From positions 165,126-229,125 of the forward strand of contig NZ_JAHLPR010000001.1 of NCBI RefSeq assembly GCF_018918005.1: a stretch of DNA of 64,000 bases. The letters are read 5' to 3'. The notes beneath the pieces are model-generated. The model searched no databases. It had not been told where the DNA came from and saw nothing but the letters and a program-made list of their open reading frames with translations. Shown piece after piece: positions 42,572 to 51,488 of this stretch. This DNA is from Paenibacillus sp. MSJ-34. Its GTDB lineage: Bacteria; Bacillota; Bacilli; Paenibacillales; Paenibacillaceae. Made by a program: the position numbers and the translations under genes. Every line of letters starts with the position of its first letter. The first letter of the stretch is position 1.

Positions 42572-43762
42572 ATGAAGCGGAATCGAATCCGGAACTCCAC
42601 ATTTATCCATGCGGTCTCTATTTTATTTTTTATCGAATTTGCGCGGAGCGGGTTTGTGTTTTCCTATTTGCCGGCATATGCCGCGAATGAGTTGCAATTG
42701 TCCGCGTCCGTGATCGGAATCGCGATATCGATTCATTATGTCGCGGATACGCTCATCAAATGCGTCGCCGGCTTCTGGCTTGACCGGCTGAATCCGAGGT
42801 TGATTTTATACTTCTCGCTTGCTTGCGTAACAGGGGGCTTGCTGCTCGCGAATTATGCCGGATCCGTTTGGTCTTTCGTGACGGGGACCGCTTTGATCGG
42901 CATCGGGGTGTCTCCGATATGGCTCATCTGCTTAAGCGAAGTAAACCCGGTCGGCCGGGCGTCGCAGATGGGAATGTTGTATACCGCCTGGTTTGCAAGT
43001 CTAGGGGGCGGACTCGTCATTACGAATTTTTTGATCGATCATGATATATTTACTGCTTTTACCGTGCTGATGGCGATGTGCTGCGCAGGATGCGCTGCGG
43101 CATTGCCGTTCGAGCCCGAGGCGAATTCGGCGCTCCGGCAAATTCCGTTGAAACGGCAATGGATCGAATTGCGCAATAAGCTGGTTCGGATGAAGCCGCT
43201 CATTCCGGGAATGGTGCTGCAGACGACGGCGGGCGGGATGCTTGTGCCGATATTGCCCGGCTTTGCGGCGAATACGCTTGAATTGAATTATTCCCAATAT
43301 TCGCTCTTGTTGTTGGTCGGCGGGATATGCGCCACGGCATTGCTCATTCCGATGGGGAAGTGGACGGATCGTCTGCATTACAGAGTCTTTCTGGTGATCG
43401 GTTTCGGGGCGATCACGGCCTTCTTGTTCGGCATCACGTTTATTCGCGGTCTCGCCTATATGATTCCCTTCGCCGTCCTGATCGGAATCGCCTTTGCGGC
43501 CGCGATGCCCGCCTGGAATGCGCTTATGGCGCGCTATGTGCCGCAGGAACATCCGGGAATGGGCTGGGGCGTACTGTCCAGCGTGGAAGGGATCGGCGTC
43601 ATGATCGGACCGGCGATAGGTGGGGCGATCGCCGGCATATACGGCGAGACGGCCACCGTTTGGATCAGCGCGGGTTTGCTCGGCGTCATTGCGTTGTTTT
43701 ATTTCTTCTTTACGCCGGCGGAAGACAAAGAAGGAGCGTCCCGGCACATGCCGGCGTCGTAA
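42572..43762 (+). CDS. Major facilitator superfamily transporter
   Basis: 396 residues, about 12 helices. N-terminal SILFFIEFARSGFVFSYLPA, loop-2 GFWLDRLNPRLIL, GIGVSPIWLICLSEV, then PAWNALMARYVPQEHPGMGW and GVMIGPAIGGAIAG in the second half. It aligns well with the MFS protein at 9218 in these same places and is therefore a distant paralogue. Likely exporter, substrate unknown. GGAAGGAAG upstream of the ATG. Divergent from the PBP gene; ended by the terminator at 43783. Confidence 0.85.
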   Translation: MKRNRIRNSTFIHAVSILFFIEFARSGFVFSYLPAYAANELQLSASVIGIAISIHYVADTLIKCVAGFWLDRLNPRLILYFSLACVTGGLLLANYAGSVWSFVTGTALIGIGVSPIWLICLSEVNPVGRASQMGMLYTAWFASLGGGLVITNFLIDHDIFTAFTVLMAMCCAGCAAALPFEPEANSALRQIPLKRQWIELRNKLVRMKPLIPGMVLQTTAGGMLVPILPGFAANTLELNYSQYSLLLLVGGICATALLIPMGKWTDRLHYRVFLVIGFGAITAFLFGITFIRGLAYMIPFAVLIGIAFAAAMPAWNALMARYVPQEHPGMGWGVLSSVEGIGVMIGPAIGGAIAGIYGETATVWISAGLLGVIALFYFFFTPAEDKEGASRHMPAS

Positions 43763-43780
43763 GCGGGGAAGCGGGCAAAG

Positions 43781-43824
43781 AAAAACAACCTTGCTTCGGC
43801 ATAACCGAGGCAAGGTTGTTGTTT
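43781..43824. terminator. Bidirectional terminator between MFS gene and rpsD
   Basis: AACAACCTTGCTTCGG pairs with CCGAGGCAAGGTTGTT; T-runs on both strands. Confidence 0.9.
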
Positions 43825-43832
43825 TGTCGTTC

Positions 43833-44432
43833 TTATCGGCTGTAGAACTCGACGATTTGCTTCTCGTCGATTTCTTGAGGAAGCTCGGAACGCTCAGGCA
43901 AACGGATATATTTGCCTTCCATCGCGTTCTCGTTAAACTCAAGATATGCCGCAAGATGATTGCGGTTTTCGAGCGCTTCTTTTACCGTGGCAAGGTTTCT
44001 GCTTCTTTCGCGAAGGCTGATCACATCGCCTGTGCTTACGATATACGAAGGAATGTCAACCTTTTTGCCGTTAACGGTAACATGGCCGTGAGCGACCAAT
44101 TGGCGAGCGCCGGCACGGGAGTTGGAAAGTCCCAGACGGTAAACGAGGTTGTCCAAACGGCTTTCCAGCAAGATCATGAAGTTTTCACCGGCGATGCCTT
44201 GCATTTTGGCAGCTTTGTCAAACAAGTTGCGGAATTGTTTCTCGTTCAAGCCGTACATATGGCGCAATTTTTGCTTCTCTTGAAGCTGCATGCCGTAGTT
44301 GCTAATTTTTTTGCGTTGTCCCGGGCCATGTTGGCCTGGAGGGAACGGGCGTTTCAATTCTTTGCCGGTGCCGCTCAAGGAAATGCCAAGACGGCGGCTT
44401 AGTTTGAATTTCGGACCTGTGTAACGTGACAT
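43833..44432 (-). CDS. rpsD: Ribosomal protein uS4
   Basis: 199 residues. [20 protein letters not shown] at the N-terminus, [10 protein letters not shown], and the S4 RNA-binding domain [20 protein letters not shown] then [19 protein letters not shown]. It starts 30S assembly by binding 16S rRNA. Start at 44432 agrees with the family; the ATG at 44576 upstream lies within the leader. As in Bacillus the gene stands alone, away from the alpha operon, with its own promoter and a 240-base leader, which is where S4 feedback control acts in B. subtilis. Confidence 0.97.
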   Translation of the reverse strand: MSRYTGPKFKLSRRLGISLSGTGKELKRPFPPGQHGPGQRKKISNYGMQLQEKQKLRHMYGLNEKQFRNLFDKAAKMQGIAGENFMILLESRLDNLVYRLGLSNSRAGARQLVAHGHVTVNGKKVDIPSYIVSTGDVISLRERSRNLATVKEALENRNHLAAYLEFNENAMEGKYIRLPERSELPQEIDEKQIVEFYSR

Positions 44433-44673
44433 GTATAAATAGACTCCTTTGTCAGAGACGATCAAAAAAGTGCTTTTTGAACGCTCGTTTTGTAGTGTGA
44501 TGTTGGGCATGGCTTTCATTGCGCCGAATTTTGTTTGCGTCAAACGAGGGGATAGCGCCCTTATCGACTCTGACAAGAAAGTTCAGCCGCTGTCTTGTCA
44601 GCAACAAAATTCGCGAGGGTGACACAATCGCTTCGCCCATGTGCTATCAATATTTGTACATTTGTACTCAACA
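44433..44673 (-). ncRNA. rpsD leader, candidate S4 autoregulatory RNA
   Basis: The region between the rpsD promoter and its start is about 240 bases, non-coding and rich in complementary segments, for example CTTGTCAG/CTGACAAG near 44570-44600 and AAAGTGC/GCACTTT-like pairs near 44465. Translational or transcriptional feedback by S4 on its leader is known in Bacillus. I infer the same here from position and length; I did not fold the RNA. Confidence 0.5.
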
Positions 44674-44679
44674 ATAAAT

Positions 44680-44707
44680 ATTATATGAAAATAGAAGGCA
44701 ATGTCAA
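44680..44707 (-). promoter_or_regulatory. rpsD promoter
   Basis: TTGACA (44702-44707) and TATAAT (44680-44685), both consensus, with a 16-bp spacer on the minus strand. Confidence 0.8.
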
Positions 44708-44886
44708 GGGAAGATTTGCATAACGGACTCATAATGAAAAACTAGTTCTTACGACCTAAAAAAATAATTGAATTTGCGATAATACTAGTGCAAAAATGGT
44801 AGAAACACGGTATGATGAAAGTGAGTCATTAGAATTATGAACGTCTTTATTGTAATTTTTGGACATTAGGGTGGGGGGAGCAAAGT

Positions 44887-46875
44887 GTGATTGAAAATCT
44901 ACGCGATACGAATGTAGAAAATAAACATGATCATACAGGCCAGTCGACCGATCCGCCTTTAAGCGTATATTACAGCGATTCTTGGCTGCAAGAGCAGGAT
45001 ATTACCGCTTTCGATTTCCCATACATCCGGCCGATGCTCGTGCAAAGCTTCAACGAATGGCTCCGGCAGTCGGAATCGTTGCCCTTCGTTCAACAAGCGT
45101 CCATCGCCTTATTCGACCATGAAGGCAATTTGGCGGCAAGCAGCGGCGAACAGACCGGCGCCGATTCCGGGCTGCCGTGGGACGAGCAAGCGGTTGCGTC
45201 TTGTCTTGCGGCCAAAGCCCCCGTCATTTGGAAAGGCGGCCGCCATTCACGCGTAGATTTGCATTCGTATGCCACAATCCTCGTACCGGTAATGACGCGA
45301 AGCGGAGCGGAACTGTTTGCGCTCTTCGCTTGCCGCATTCCGTTGCAATCGTTTGAAGCGTACATGCCGGAATTGCTGACGAACGGATCGCTTCATTTCC
45401 GCAATTGCTTTTACCGGCGATTCGAACTCGTCTTTATACGCGACGTCATGAGATTGCAGCGGCAAGCCGACGAGGCGGCGCGCAAGAAAACGATTTTATT
45501 CAACGCCGTACAAAAGATTCACGGTACGATCGACGTCGACTCCGTGCTCACGGAAGTCATAGACAGCATTGCTCACATATATCCTACCGTACAGTTGGAA
45601 TTATACATCTCCCAAGATCAACGCAGCACTAACATCCATGTCAAACCGTTACGATTCCGAAACTCGAAAGACGATTTGCGCGTCCGCGCTTTTATGGAAG
45701 GAAAAGTGGTACAAGAGACGGTTATCGGAAAGAATGATTCCGCATTGTTGAAAATCGCCGTTCCGCTCAGCGGCAAGCAAGGGGCTTACGGCGTTCTTCT
45801 TCTCACAGCGGAGGAACAATTGCTAGGCGATCTGGACATACAACTGATCACCATGCTTGCCGATACGGCGGGTACCGCCTTTGAGAACGCCAAGCTGCAC
45901 GAGCAGGCGAATTTATTGATCAGCGAGCTGCGGTTAATTAACGAATTGACGAAAAGATTGAACCAAAGTTTAAGTTTGCATGAAATATTCAATTTCGCGA
46001 CATACGAATTGTTGACGATATTTAAAGCGGATTATTGCTGCATATTGCAACTCGATAAAGACAAAAACAATTTTAAAGTGATGGCGTGCAACTTGGCGAC
46101 GATCTCCAAAGAATTGTTCACGCTCGATTACGGCTTCGGAGGATTGATCTATTCGACGAAGGAACCGATTATTTTGCCGGATTACCGCGCTCAATCCAAA
46201 GTCCGTTCCATGCTGATGGATGAGACCGAATCCAGATCTTTAATCGCAACCCCGCTTGTCGTCAATTCGGAAGTTAACGGGGCGATTTTGCTCTCGCACA
46301 AAGAATCGAATTATTTCTCATACGATAATTTCAAGCTGCTGCAGACGCTATCGGCCCATATCGGCGTGGCGATCGCGAATGCGTCGCTGCATGCGAAAGT
46401 GCAGCTCATGGCGAACCGGGACAATTTGACCGGCTTATACGCCCGCCATTACTTGGACGGCCAAATTAACCAGAAGCAAAAAATCGATTTCTGCGGATCG
46501 CTCGTCGTCATCGATATCGATCATTTCAAACAAATTAACGATACGTACGGCCATCAGGTCGGGGACAAAATTTTGAAGCAAGTATGCGATATTATCCGCA
46601 CCGCCATCCGCGAAACGGATATTGCCGCGCGTTGGGGCGGGGAAGAGCTCGCCGTTTATTTTCCCCAGTTGAACGCGCAGCAGACGCTGCATGCCGCCGA
46701 ACGAATCCGCTCGAGGGTTGCGGAGGAGACGGAACCCGGCGTCACCGTATCGTGCGGAATCGCCGATTGGAACTGGGAGGACGAGAAGGTAAGCGTGGAA
46801 TCGCTATTCTACAAGGCGGACATGGCATTATACCGTGCCAAGAAAAACGGCAGAAATCAAATTAAAATCCATTAA
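44887..46875 (+). CDS. Diguanylate cyclase with GAF sensory domains
   Basis: 662 residues, cytoplasmic. Residues 25-195 hold an unassigned sensory region; about 210-345 and 350-500 look like two GAF domains (IAVPLSGKQGAYGVLLLTAE; TPLVVNSEVNGAILLSHKES). The C-terminal GGDEF domain starts at about 500: ANRDNLTGLYARHYLD, DIDHFKQINDTYGHQVGD, and the signature RWGGEELAVYFP (GGEEL, an active variant). RETD five residues before it is the inhibitory c-di-GMP site (RxxD). It makes c-di-GMP; the input signal is unknown. GTG start with GGGGGAG upstream; divergent from rpsD. Confidence 0.9.
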   Translation: MIENLRDTNVENKHDHTGQSTDPPLSVYYSDSWLQEQDITAFDFPYIRPMLVQSFNEWLRQSESLPFVQQASIALFDHEGNLAASSGEQTGADSGLPWDEQAVASCLAAKAPVIWKGGRHSRVDLHSYATILVPVMTRSGAELFALFACRIPLQSFEAYMPELLTNGSLHFRNCFYRRFELVFIRDVMRLQRQADEAARKKTILFNAVQKIHGTIDVDSVLTEVIDSIAHIYPTVQLELYISQDQRSTNIHVKPLRFRNSKDDLRVRAFMEGKVVQETVIGKNDSALLKIAVPLSGKQGAYGVLLLTAEEQLLGDLDIQLITMLADTAGTAFENAKLHEQANLLISELRLINELTKRLNQSLSLHEIFNFATYELLTIFKADYCCILQLDKDKNNFKVMACNLATISKELFTLDYGFGGLIYSTKEPIILPDYRAQSKVRSMLMDETESRSLIATPLVVNSEVNGAILLSHKESNYFSYDNFKLLQTLSAHIGVAIANASLHAKVQLMANRDNLTGLYARHYLDGQINQKQKIDFCGSLVVIDIDHFKQINDTYGHQVGDKILKQVCDIIRTAIRETDIAARWGGEELAVYFPQLNAQQTLHAAERIRSRVAEETEPGVTVSCGIADWNWEDEKVSVESLFYKADMALYRAKKNGRNQIKIH

Positions 46876-46893
46876 AATGGTTGATGCCTCATT

Positions 46894-46922
46894 AGCGCCC
46901 GTTCAAGAGACGGGCGTTTTTC
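46894..46922 (+). terminator. Terminator after the cyclase gene
   Basis: CGCCCGT / ACGGGCG stem, 7-base loop, five Ts. Confidence 0.8.
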
Positions 46923-46996
46923 ATATGCGTATAAGTTGGGAAGAAAAGGAGACGATAAGGGACGAAGTCCAAACGATGAACGGAGGCGAACATCGC

Positions 46997-47734
46997 ATGA
47001 AAAACAAATGGAGAACGATCGCTGCCGGAACGCTGGCTTTATGGATCGCATCTCTGGCGACGGCCGGCTGCACGCTATTCTCGCCACAACCCGAGAAATT
47101 ATTCTCTATGGCATTGTCGGGTCTGTCGGGCGTCGACGATTTCACGTTTAACGGAAATGTGAAATCGCTGTCGGGGCATTCGTCCGCACCGCTGCAGCAT
47201 CTTGAATTCGAAGGCGTTGTACGGAACCATAAGCAAATCGCGGTCAGAGGGCAAGGGATCAATTCCAAGCAAACGAACGTATCGGAGCGATGGAATCCGC
47301 TCGTACAGATGGAGGCGATCCACGCTTCGCGCAAAACGGTCTCTTTGCTTGAAGATCAATCGGGCCGCGGCTTCGCGGTACTGAAGATCGTGCTCAATCC
47401 GGAGGATGCGAAAGAACTTCTGGGCCGGCAGCTGCGCGATGAGATGGACAAGCTGAGCGCACCATTGCTGCAAACCTCATCCCGCCCGGTTTTGTCCGCT
47501 GCGGAAACGAAACGGCTGCGCTCGGAGCTGGCGGATGTTGTCAATCAGGGACGCAATCAGCTTGAACAGATGCTGAAAGACGCGCAGGTGGATACGACAT
47601 ATACGTTATGGATTCATCGGAAGACGAATTTGCCGCATCGTCTCGTGTCGGTCACCGCTTCCCGATATAAAGCGGAAGGAACGGATCGCCGCGAAGAACT
47701 GATTACGGACGCCTATTTCAAAAATTATCGATAA
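46997..47734 (+). CDS. Putative lipoprotein
   Basis: 245 residues with signal peptide and lipobox (ATAGC at about 20-25). The mature part alternates short beta strands with charged segments (DFTFNGNVKSLSGHSSAP, HLEFEGVVRNHKQIAVRG) and ends with a helical portion and TYTLWIHRKTNLPHRLVSVT. That last phrase, 'x-TNLPHRL', is common in LppX/LolA-like or DUF6612-like folds that bind lipid or polypeptide, so such a fold is possible but not proven. GGAGG ten bases before the ATG. Confidence 0.7.
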   Translation: MKNKWRTIAAGTLALWIASLATAGCTLFSPQPEKLFSMALSGLSGVDDFTFNGNVKSLSGHSSAPLQHLEFEGVVRNHKQIAVRGQGINSKQTNVSERWNPLVQMEAIHASRKTVSLLEDQSGRGFAVLKIVLNPEDAKELLGRQLRDEMDKLSAPLLQTSSRPVLSAAETKRLRSELADVVNQGRNQLEQMLKDAQVDTTYTLWIHRKTNLPHRLVSVTASRYKAEGTDRREELITDAYFKNYR

Positions 47735-47845
47735 ACTTCGCAACGAAAAGATGACGAATAGATTTGACCATGGTACAATAGATTGTATTGCTGAATACAT
47801 AGCATTATTAAGTTTTTTTCGATTAGGAGGAGGGAATATTTAGCA

Positions 47846-48970
47846 ATGAGAGATACAAGATTGCAAAAATTGGCCCAAAATTTAGTATGCTACTCCGTCG
47901 ACGTTCAGCCCGGCGAAAACGTACTCGTCGAAATGATCGGTTCCGAACGCGAATTGCTCAAGTGCATCCTTGAAGAAGTGGCCAAGCGCGGCGGGAATTC
48001 GTTCGTGGAACTAACCGACCGCAATGTTCACCGCACGCTGCTTACGCATGCGAACAAGGAGCAGATTGAAACGTGGGCCGAACTGGATTTGGAACGAATG
48101 AAAAAAATGGATTGCTATATCGGCATTCGTTCGGGCGAGAACGTTAGCGAACTGTCCGACGTTCCCGACGAGCAAATGAAATGGTATCAATCGATCTATA
48201 GCCATAAAGTTCATTTGGATGAACGGGTAAAACGGACGAAATGGGTGATACTCCGTTACCCGAGCCCTTCCATGGCGCAGCTCGCCAACATGAGTACGGA
48301 CGCGTTCGAAGATTTCTATTTCGATGTATGCAACCTCGATTATGCGAAAATGGATAAAGCGCAAGATTCGCTGGCCGATTTGATGGCCCGCACCGACCGG
48401 GTGCGCATCGTCGGGCCGGGAACCGATTTGTCATTCTCCATCAAAGGAATCGGGGCGAAGAAATGTTCCGGGCATCGAAACATACCGGATGGCGAAGTGT
48501 TCACCGCGCCGGTCCGCGATTCCGTAAACGGTTCGATCACCTACAATACGCCGACGGTATATAACGGCATATCGTTCGCCAATATCCGCTTCCGTTTCGA
48601 AAACGGAAAAATTGTAGAAGCGGACGCGGAATCGGGCAGCAAAGAGCAACTGGACGCGATTCTTGATACCGACGAAGGAGCGCGGTATATCGGGGAGTTC
48701 GCAATCGGCTTCAATCCGTATATTTTGACGCCGATGAAAGATACGCTGTTCGACGAGAAAATAGCCGGCAGCTTGCATTTTACGCCGGGGCAAACCTACG
48801 ACGAGACCGATAACGGAAACGAGTCATCGATTCACTGGGATATCGTATTGATTCAACGTCCGGAATACGGAGGCGGGGAAATCTACTTCGACGACGTATT
48901 GATTCGCAAAGACGGCATCTTCGTCCTGCCTGAACTGCAAGGATTGAATCCCGAAAACTTAAAATCGTGA
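47846..48970 (+). CDS. Aminopeptidase, M29 family
   Basis: 374 residues, the typical length of AmpS/aminopeptidase T. It releases N-terminal residues in the cytoplasm, using two metal ions. N-terminal LAQNLVCYSVDVQPGENVLV; catalytic region with IPDGEVFTAPVRDSVNG (metal Glu), EFAIGFNPY, GSLHFTPGQTY (metal His) and SSIHWDIV. AGGAGG before the ATG. Single gene, 57 bases before the HPr-like gene on the same strand; an independent promoter for the latter is not evident, so the two may be co-expressed. Confidence 0.92.
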   Translation: MRDTRLQKLAQNLVCYSVDVQPGENVLVEMIGSERELLKCILEEVAKRGGNSFVELTDRNVHRTLLTHANKEQIETWAELDLERMKKMDCYIGIRSGENVSELSDVPDEQMKWYQSIYSHKVHLDERVKRTKWVILRYPSPSMAQLANMSTDAFEDFYFDVCNLDYAKMDKAQDSLADLMARTDRVRIVGPGTDLSFSIKGIGAKKCSGHRNIPDGEVFTAPVRDSVNGSITYNTPTVYNGISFANIRFRFENGKIVEADAESGSKEQLDAILDTDEGARYIGEFAIGFNPYILTPMKDTLFDEKIAGSLHFTPGQTYDETDNGNESSIHWDIVLIQRPEYGGGEIYFDDVLIRKDGIFVLPELQGLNPENLKS

Positions 48971-49051
48971 AACTTCTTCTTGCTAAAAAATAGGAAGTCA
49001 ATGTATCATTAAGGGAGATTCATTATAATGAACATTGACGGAGGGATTGTC

Positions 49052-49294
49052 ATGTCCAACAATACCGCAATTGTAGAAATCGCGCAAACGGCCAGCAAAT
49101 TCAGATCGTCCATCGTACTTCAAACCGAAAACAAGTATATCGATGTCAAAAGCATTCTCGGATTGTTCACGACGTTGTTGAACAACCACCAATACGAATT
49201 GCATGTGCACGGTCCCGACGCGGATGAAGCGAAAGCGGCGATGGCAGAAGTGTTTGCCAAGCATAACCTTAACGTGACCGTTGTAGAAGAATAA
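49052..49294 (+). CDS. HPr-like protein lacking the catalytic histidine
   Basis: 80 residues. From residue 12 on it aligns without gaps to HPr: AQTASKFRSSIVLQTENKYI, then DVKSILGLFTTLLNNHQYEL, with the Ser46 equivalent (Ser34 here, in VKSILG) kept. The position of His15 is Asn3 and the Arg17 position is Thr5, so it cannot carry phosphate from EI; the first beta strand is mostly absent. The pattern of Ser46 without His15 is that of Crh, a CcpA corepressor in Bacillus. ATG 49052 has GGAGGG six bases upstream; ATG 49028 is in frame and also has GGGAG, which would add eight residues. Confidence 0.75.
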   Translation: MSNNTAIVEIAQTASKFRSSIVLQTENKYIDVKSILGLFTTLLNNHQYELHVHGPDADEAKAAMAEVFAKHNLNVTVVEE

Positions 49295-49302
49295 GAGAGC
49301 AT

Positions 49303-49333
49303 CCCGTTCCCTACGGATCGGGACTTTCTTTTT
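49303..49333 (+). terminator. Terminator after the HPr-like gene
   Basis: TCCCGTTCC / GGATCGGGA stem, then TTTCTTTTTTT. Confidence 0.75.
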
Positions 49334-49379
49334 TTCGGCGTTTCGCAGCCGCTTATATTTAATTGTTTTACAGAATTCC

Positions 49380-49408
49380 TTGTGTAAACTCTCGTTTTCG
49401 TCTAATAT
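49380..49408 (+). promoter_or_regulatory. Candidate promoter of ylaN
   Basis: TTGTGT (49380-49385), 17-bp spacer, TAATAT (49403-49408). Confidence 0.5.
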
Positions 49409-49452
49409 TAGGGATAGAAAGATGATGAAGTTGGACACAGGGGGGAAGTTAC

Positions 49453-49740
49453 ATGTCTTCATCGGAAATTATGGAGCATTTACACCATAAAGCGTTATCT
49501 CTTCTTCAAGGGGATGCAGATAAAATCGAGAAATTGATTGAAGTTCAGATGGAGAATTTGACGACGCGCAAATGTCCTTTATACGAGGAAGTGCTCGATA
49601 CGCAAATGTACGGCTTTTCCCGCGAAGTTGATTTTGCCGTCAGAGCCGGATTGATTCAGGAGAGCGTCGGCAAAGAACTGATCAGCAATTTGGAGCGCAA
49701 TTTAGCCTCGCTGTATGAAGCATTAAACCAAAAAGAGTAG
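49453..49740 (+). CDS. ylaN: YlaN family protein
   Basis: 95 residues, close to B. subtilis YlaN throughout: helix HHKALSLLQGDADKIEKLIE, then VQMENLTTRKCPLYEEVLDT and QMYGFSREVDFAVRAGL. YlaN binds Fur and matters for growth under low iron in Bacillus and Staphylococcus. In Bacillus it lies next to ftsW; here ftsW is also near (51547), but on the other strand and separated by two genes. GGGGGAAG before the ATG. Confidence 0.93.
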   Translation: MSSSEIMEHLHHKALSLLQGDADKIEKLIEVQMENLTTRKCPLYEEVLDTQMYGFSREVDFAVRAGLIQESVGKELISNLERNLASLYEALNQKE

Positions 49741-49767
49741 CCTTCCGTCGAAGACTACTCTTTTTTT
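49732..49767 (+). terminator. Terminator overlapping the ylaN stop
   Basis: AAAAGAGTAG / CTACTCTTTT stem with inner CTTC/GAAG pairs and a T-run; the 5' arm includes the last ylaN codons. Confidence 0.85.
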
Positions 49768-49781
49768 CATTAAAAGGGGTT

Positions 49782-49805
49782 GTTCAAAAAGTCGACTTTT
49801 TGAAC
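49782..49805. repeat. 24-bp perfect palindrome: two MITE ends fused
   Basis: GTTCAAAAAGTC joined directly to GACTTTTTGAAC, with the same GGTT on its left as the 243-bp element at 18688. It lies between the convergent ylaN and Ca2+/H+ antiporter genes, where it could also serve as a weak terminator. Confidence 0.8.
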
Positions 49806-49812
49806 TTTACAT

Positions 49813-50892
49813 TTAAATTAAAAAAAATGCGACGCCCAAAATCGCGTAAACGCTCACGAGAAGGAAGCCTTCGTACCAATTCGTCGCGCCGTCTTGCGTG
49901 ATCGATTTGGCGATAATGACGGCAACGCCGATTGCGACCAATTCGATCGTCGTAAAGACAAAATCCATCGGATTGCCGAACAAAAAGCTGACAAATACGA
50001 GGACGGGGGCGACGAACAGGGCGATTTGCAAACTGCTGCCGACCGCGATTTCCACCGAAGCGCCGATTTTGTTCTTCATCGCAAGCATAACGGCGGCGCT
50101 ATGCTCGGCGGCATTGCCGATAATGGCGATAATGAACGCGCCTACGAACAGCTCGGACATGCCGAATCGATCCGTGAAGGCATGAATCGTTCCGACGAGC
50201 CATTCGCTGACGAAAGCGACCATCACCGTTGCGACGACGAGAGCGACGATCGACATCGATCTCGACCAAGCGGGCTTTTCCTCTTCCGGTTCACGAGTTT
50301 CGCCGGGATGGGCTTCGTCCGCCAAAAACCGCTTATGCGTCCCCAAAGAAAATAAGAGCCATAATATGTATGCCGCGATTAAAATTCCCGCCACGGCAAA
50401 GCTGAGCAACTGCGTCTCCTCATGCGTGATCGCTTTCGTGCCGGCGAACATCGCCGGAATGAACAGAGAGATGATAGCGATCGACATTAAAGAACCGTTA
50501 TGACCGGCAAGCGTTCGGTTGAACGTTTGAATTTTATGCTTTAAGCCGCCCAGGAATAGGCTAAGGCCGAGAACGAGCAGCAAATTGCCGATAATCGCGC
50601 CGGTCAGGCTCGCCTTGACCATATCGAACAATCCTTCTCTGATCAAGAAGATGGCGATGATCAGCTCCGCCGCATTTCCAAACGTTGCATTCAACAGTCC
50701 GCCTATGCGCTGCCCCGCGTAATGCGCCACGTTTTCCGTCGCTTTCCCTAGAAAGCCGGCTACGAAGACGATAGCGACCGCGGAAATAACGAACTGCACC
50801 GTTTCGTTCCATCCGGCATAATGCGCCGCCCCGCTCAAAATAAACGAAACGGCCAGTAAGGCGAAAAACAGTTTTTGGTTCAAAATGGACAC
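49813..50892 (-). CDS. Calcium/proton antiporter, CaCA superfamily (YfkE/ChaA-like)
   Basis: 359 residues, about 11 helices, with the two opposed alpha repeats of CAX exchangers: GNAAELIIAIFLIREGL in the first half and GNAAEHSAAVMLAMKNK in the second, separated by an acidic cytoplasmic loop (ETREPEEEKPAW). Exports Ca2+ against protons across the cytoplasmic membrane. GAGGTG sits close before the ATG. Single gene, convergent with ylaN. Confidence 0.92.
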   Translation of the reverse strand: MSILNQKLFFALLAVSFILSGAAHYAGWNETVQFVISAVAIVFVAGFLGKATENVAHYAGQRIGGLLNATFGNAAELIIAIFLIREGLFDMVKASLTGAIIGNLLLVLGLSLFLGGLKHKIQTFNRTLAGHNGSLMSIAIISLFIPAMFAGTKAITHEETQLLSFAVAGILIAAYILWLLFSLGTHKRFLADEAHPGETREPEEEKPAWSRSMSIVALVVATVMVAFVSEWLVGTIHAFTDRFGMSELFVGAFIIAIIGNAAEHSAAVMLAMKNKIGASVEIAVGSSLQIALFVAPVLVFVSFLFGNPMDFVFTTIELVAIGVAVIIAKSITQDGATNWYEGFLLVSVYAILGVAFFLI

Positions 50893-51049
50893 CTCAATTG
50901 CAATTGAATGAAGCTTGCGCGCTTCTATGGATTATAATATACCCCAAATCCGGCAAACATGTGAAGCGAATCGATAATCGCCGCATTTGCTTTCCGCTCC
51001 AAAAGGCTTTAAACTAATGTCATAGAAGGTTGAAGAAGGAGTGAGAAGT

Positions 51050-51430
51050 ATGTCTGAAGAGCTTCAAAATGGACTAATTCGTATTTCTGATGATGTAGTG
51101 GCTACGATCGCGGGTTTGGCTGCTTTGGAAACTCCAGGAATAACGGCCATGTCGGGCGGCATATCGGAAGGATGGGCAAAGCGGCTGTCGGGGAAAAACG
51201 CGCAAAAGGGCGTTACCGTTGAAGTCGGCCAATTAGAGGCGGCTATCGATTTGCGCGTCATCGTCCAATACGGCACATCGATTCATAAGGTTTGTCTTGA
51301 ACTTCAGCAAAACGTGCGTGAAACGGTGGAAAATATGACCGGGCTTCGCGTCGTCGAAGTCAATGTGAAAGTGGAAGGCGTCTCCTTTAAAGAGGAAGAA
51401 ACCGAAGAATTGATGAATCGGGTTAAGTAG
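51050..51430 (+). CDS. Asp23/Gls24 family envelope stress protein
   Basis: 126 residues: GLIRISDDVVATIAGLAALE, AKRLSGKNAQKGVTVEVG, AIDLRVIVQYGTSIHKVCLE and VVEVNVKVEGVSF are the family's blocks (compare YqhY and YloU). Membrane-associated stress protein of unknown mechanism; YqhY is linked to control of fatty-acid synthesis in Bacillus, but the acc genes are not next to this one. Start at 51050 with AAGGAG eight bases upstream. Confidence 0.9.
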   Translation: MSEELQNGLIRISDDVVATIAGLAALETPGITAMSGGISEGWAKRLSGKNAQKGVTVEVGQLEAAIDLRVIVQYGTSIHKVCLELQQNVRETVENMTGLRVVEVNVKVEGVSFKEEETEELMNRVK

Positions 51431-51488
51431 CGAATGACCGCAGAAGCGAATGAAGATAATAGTTATCATTACGATGTTCGTTTGAAAA

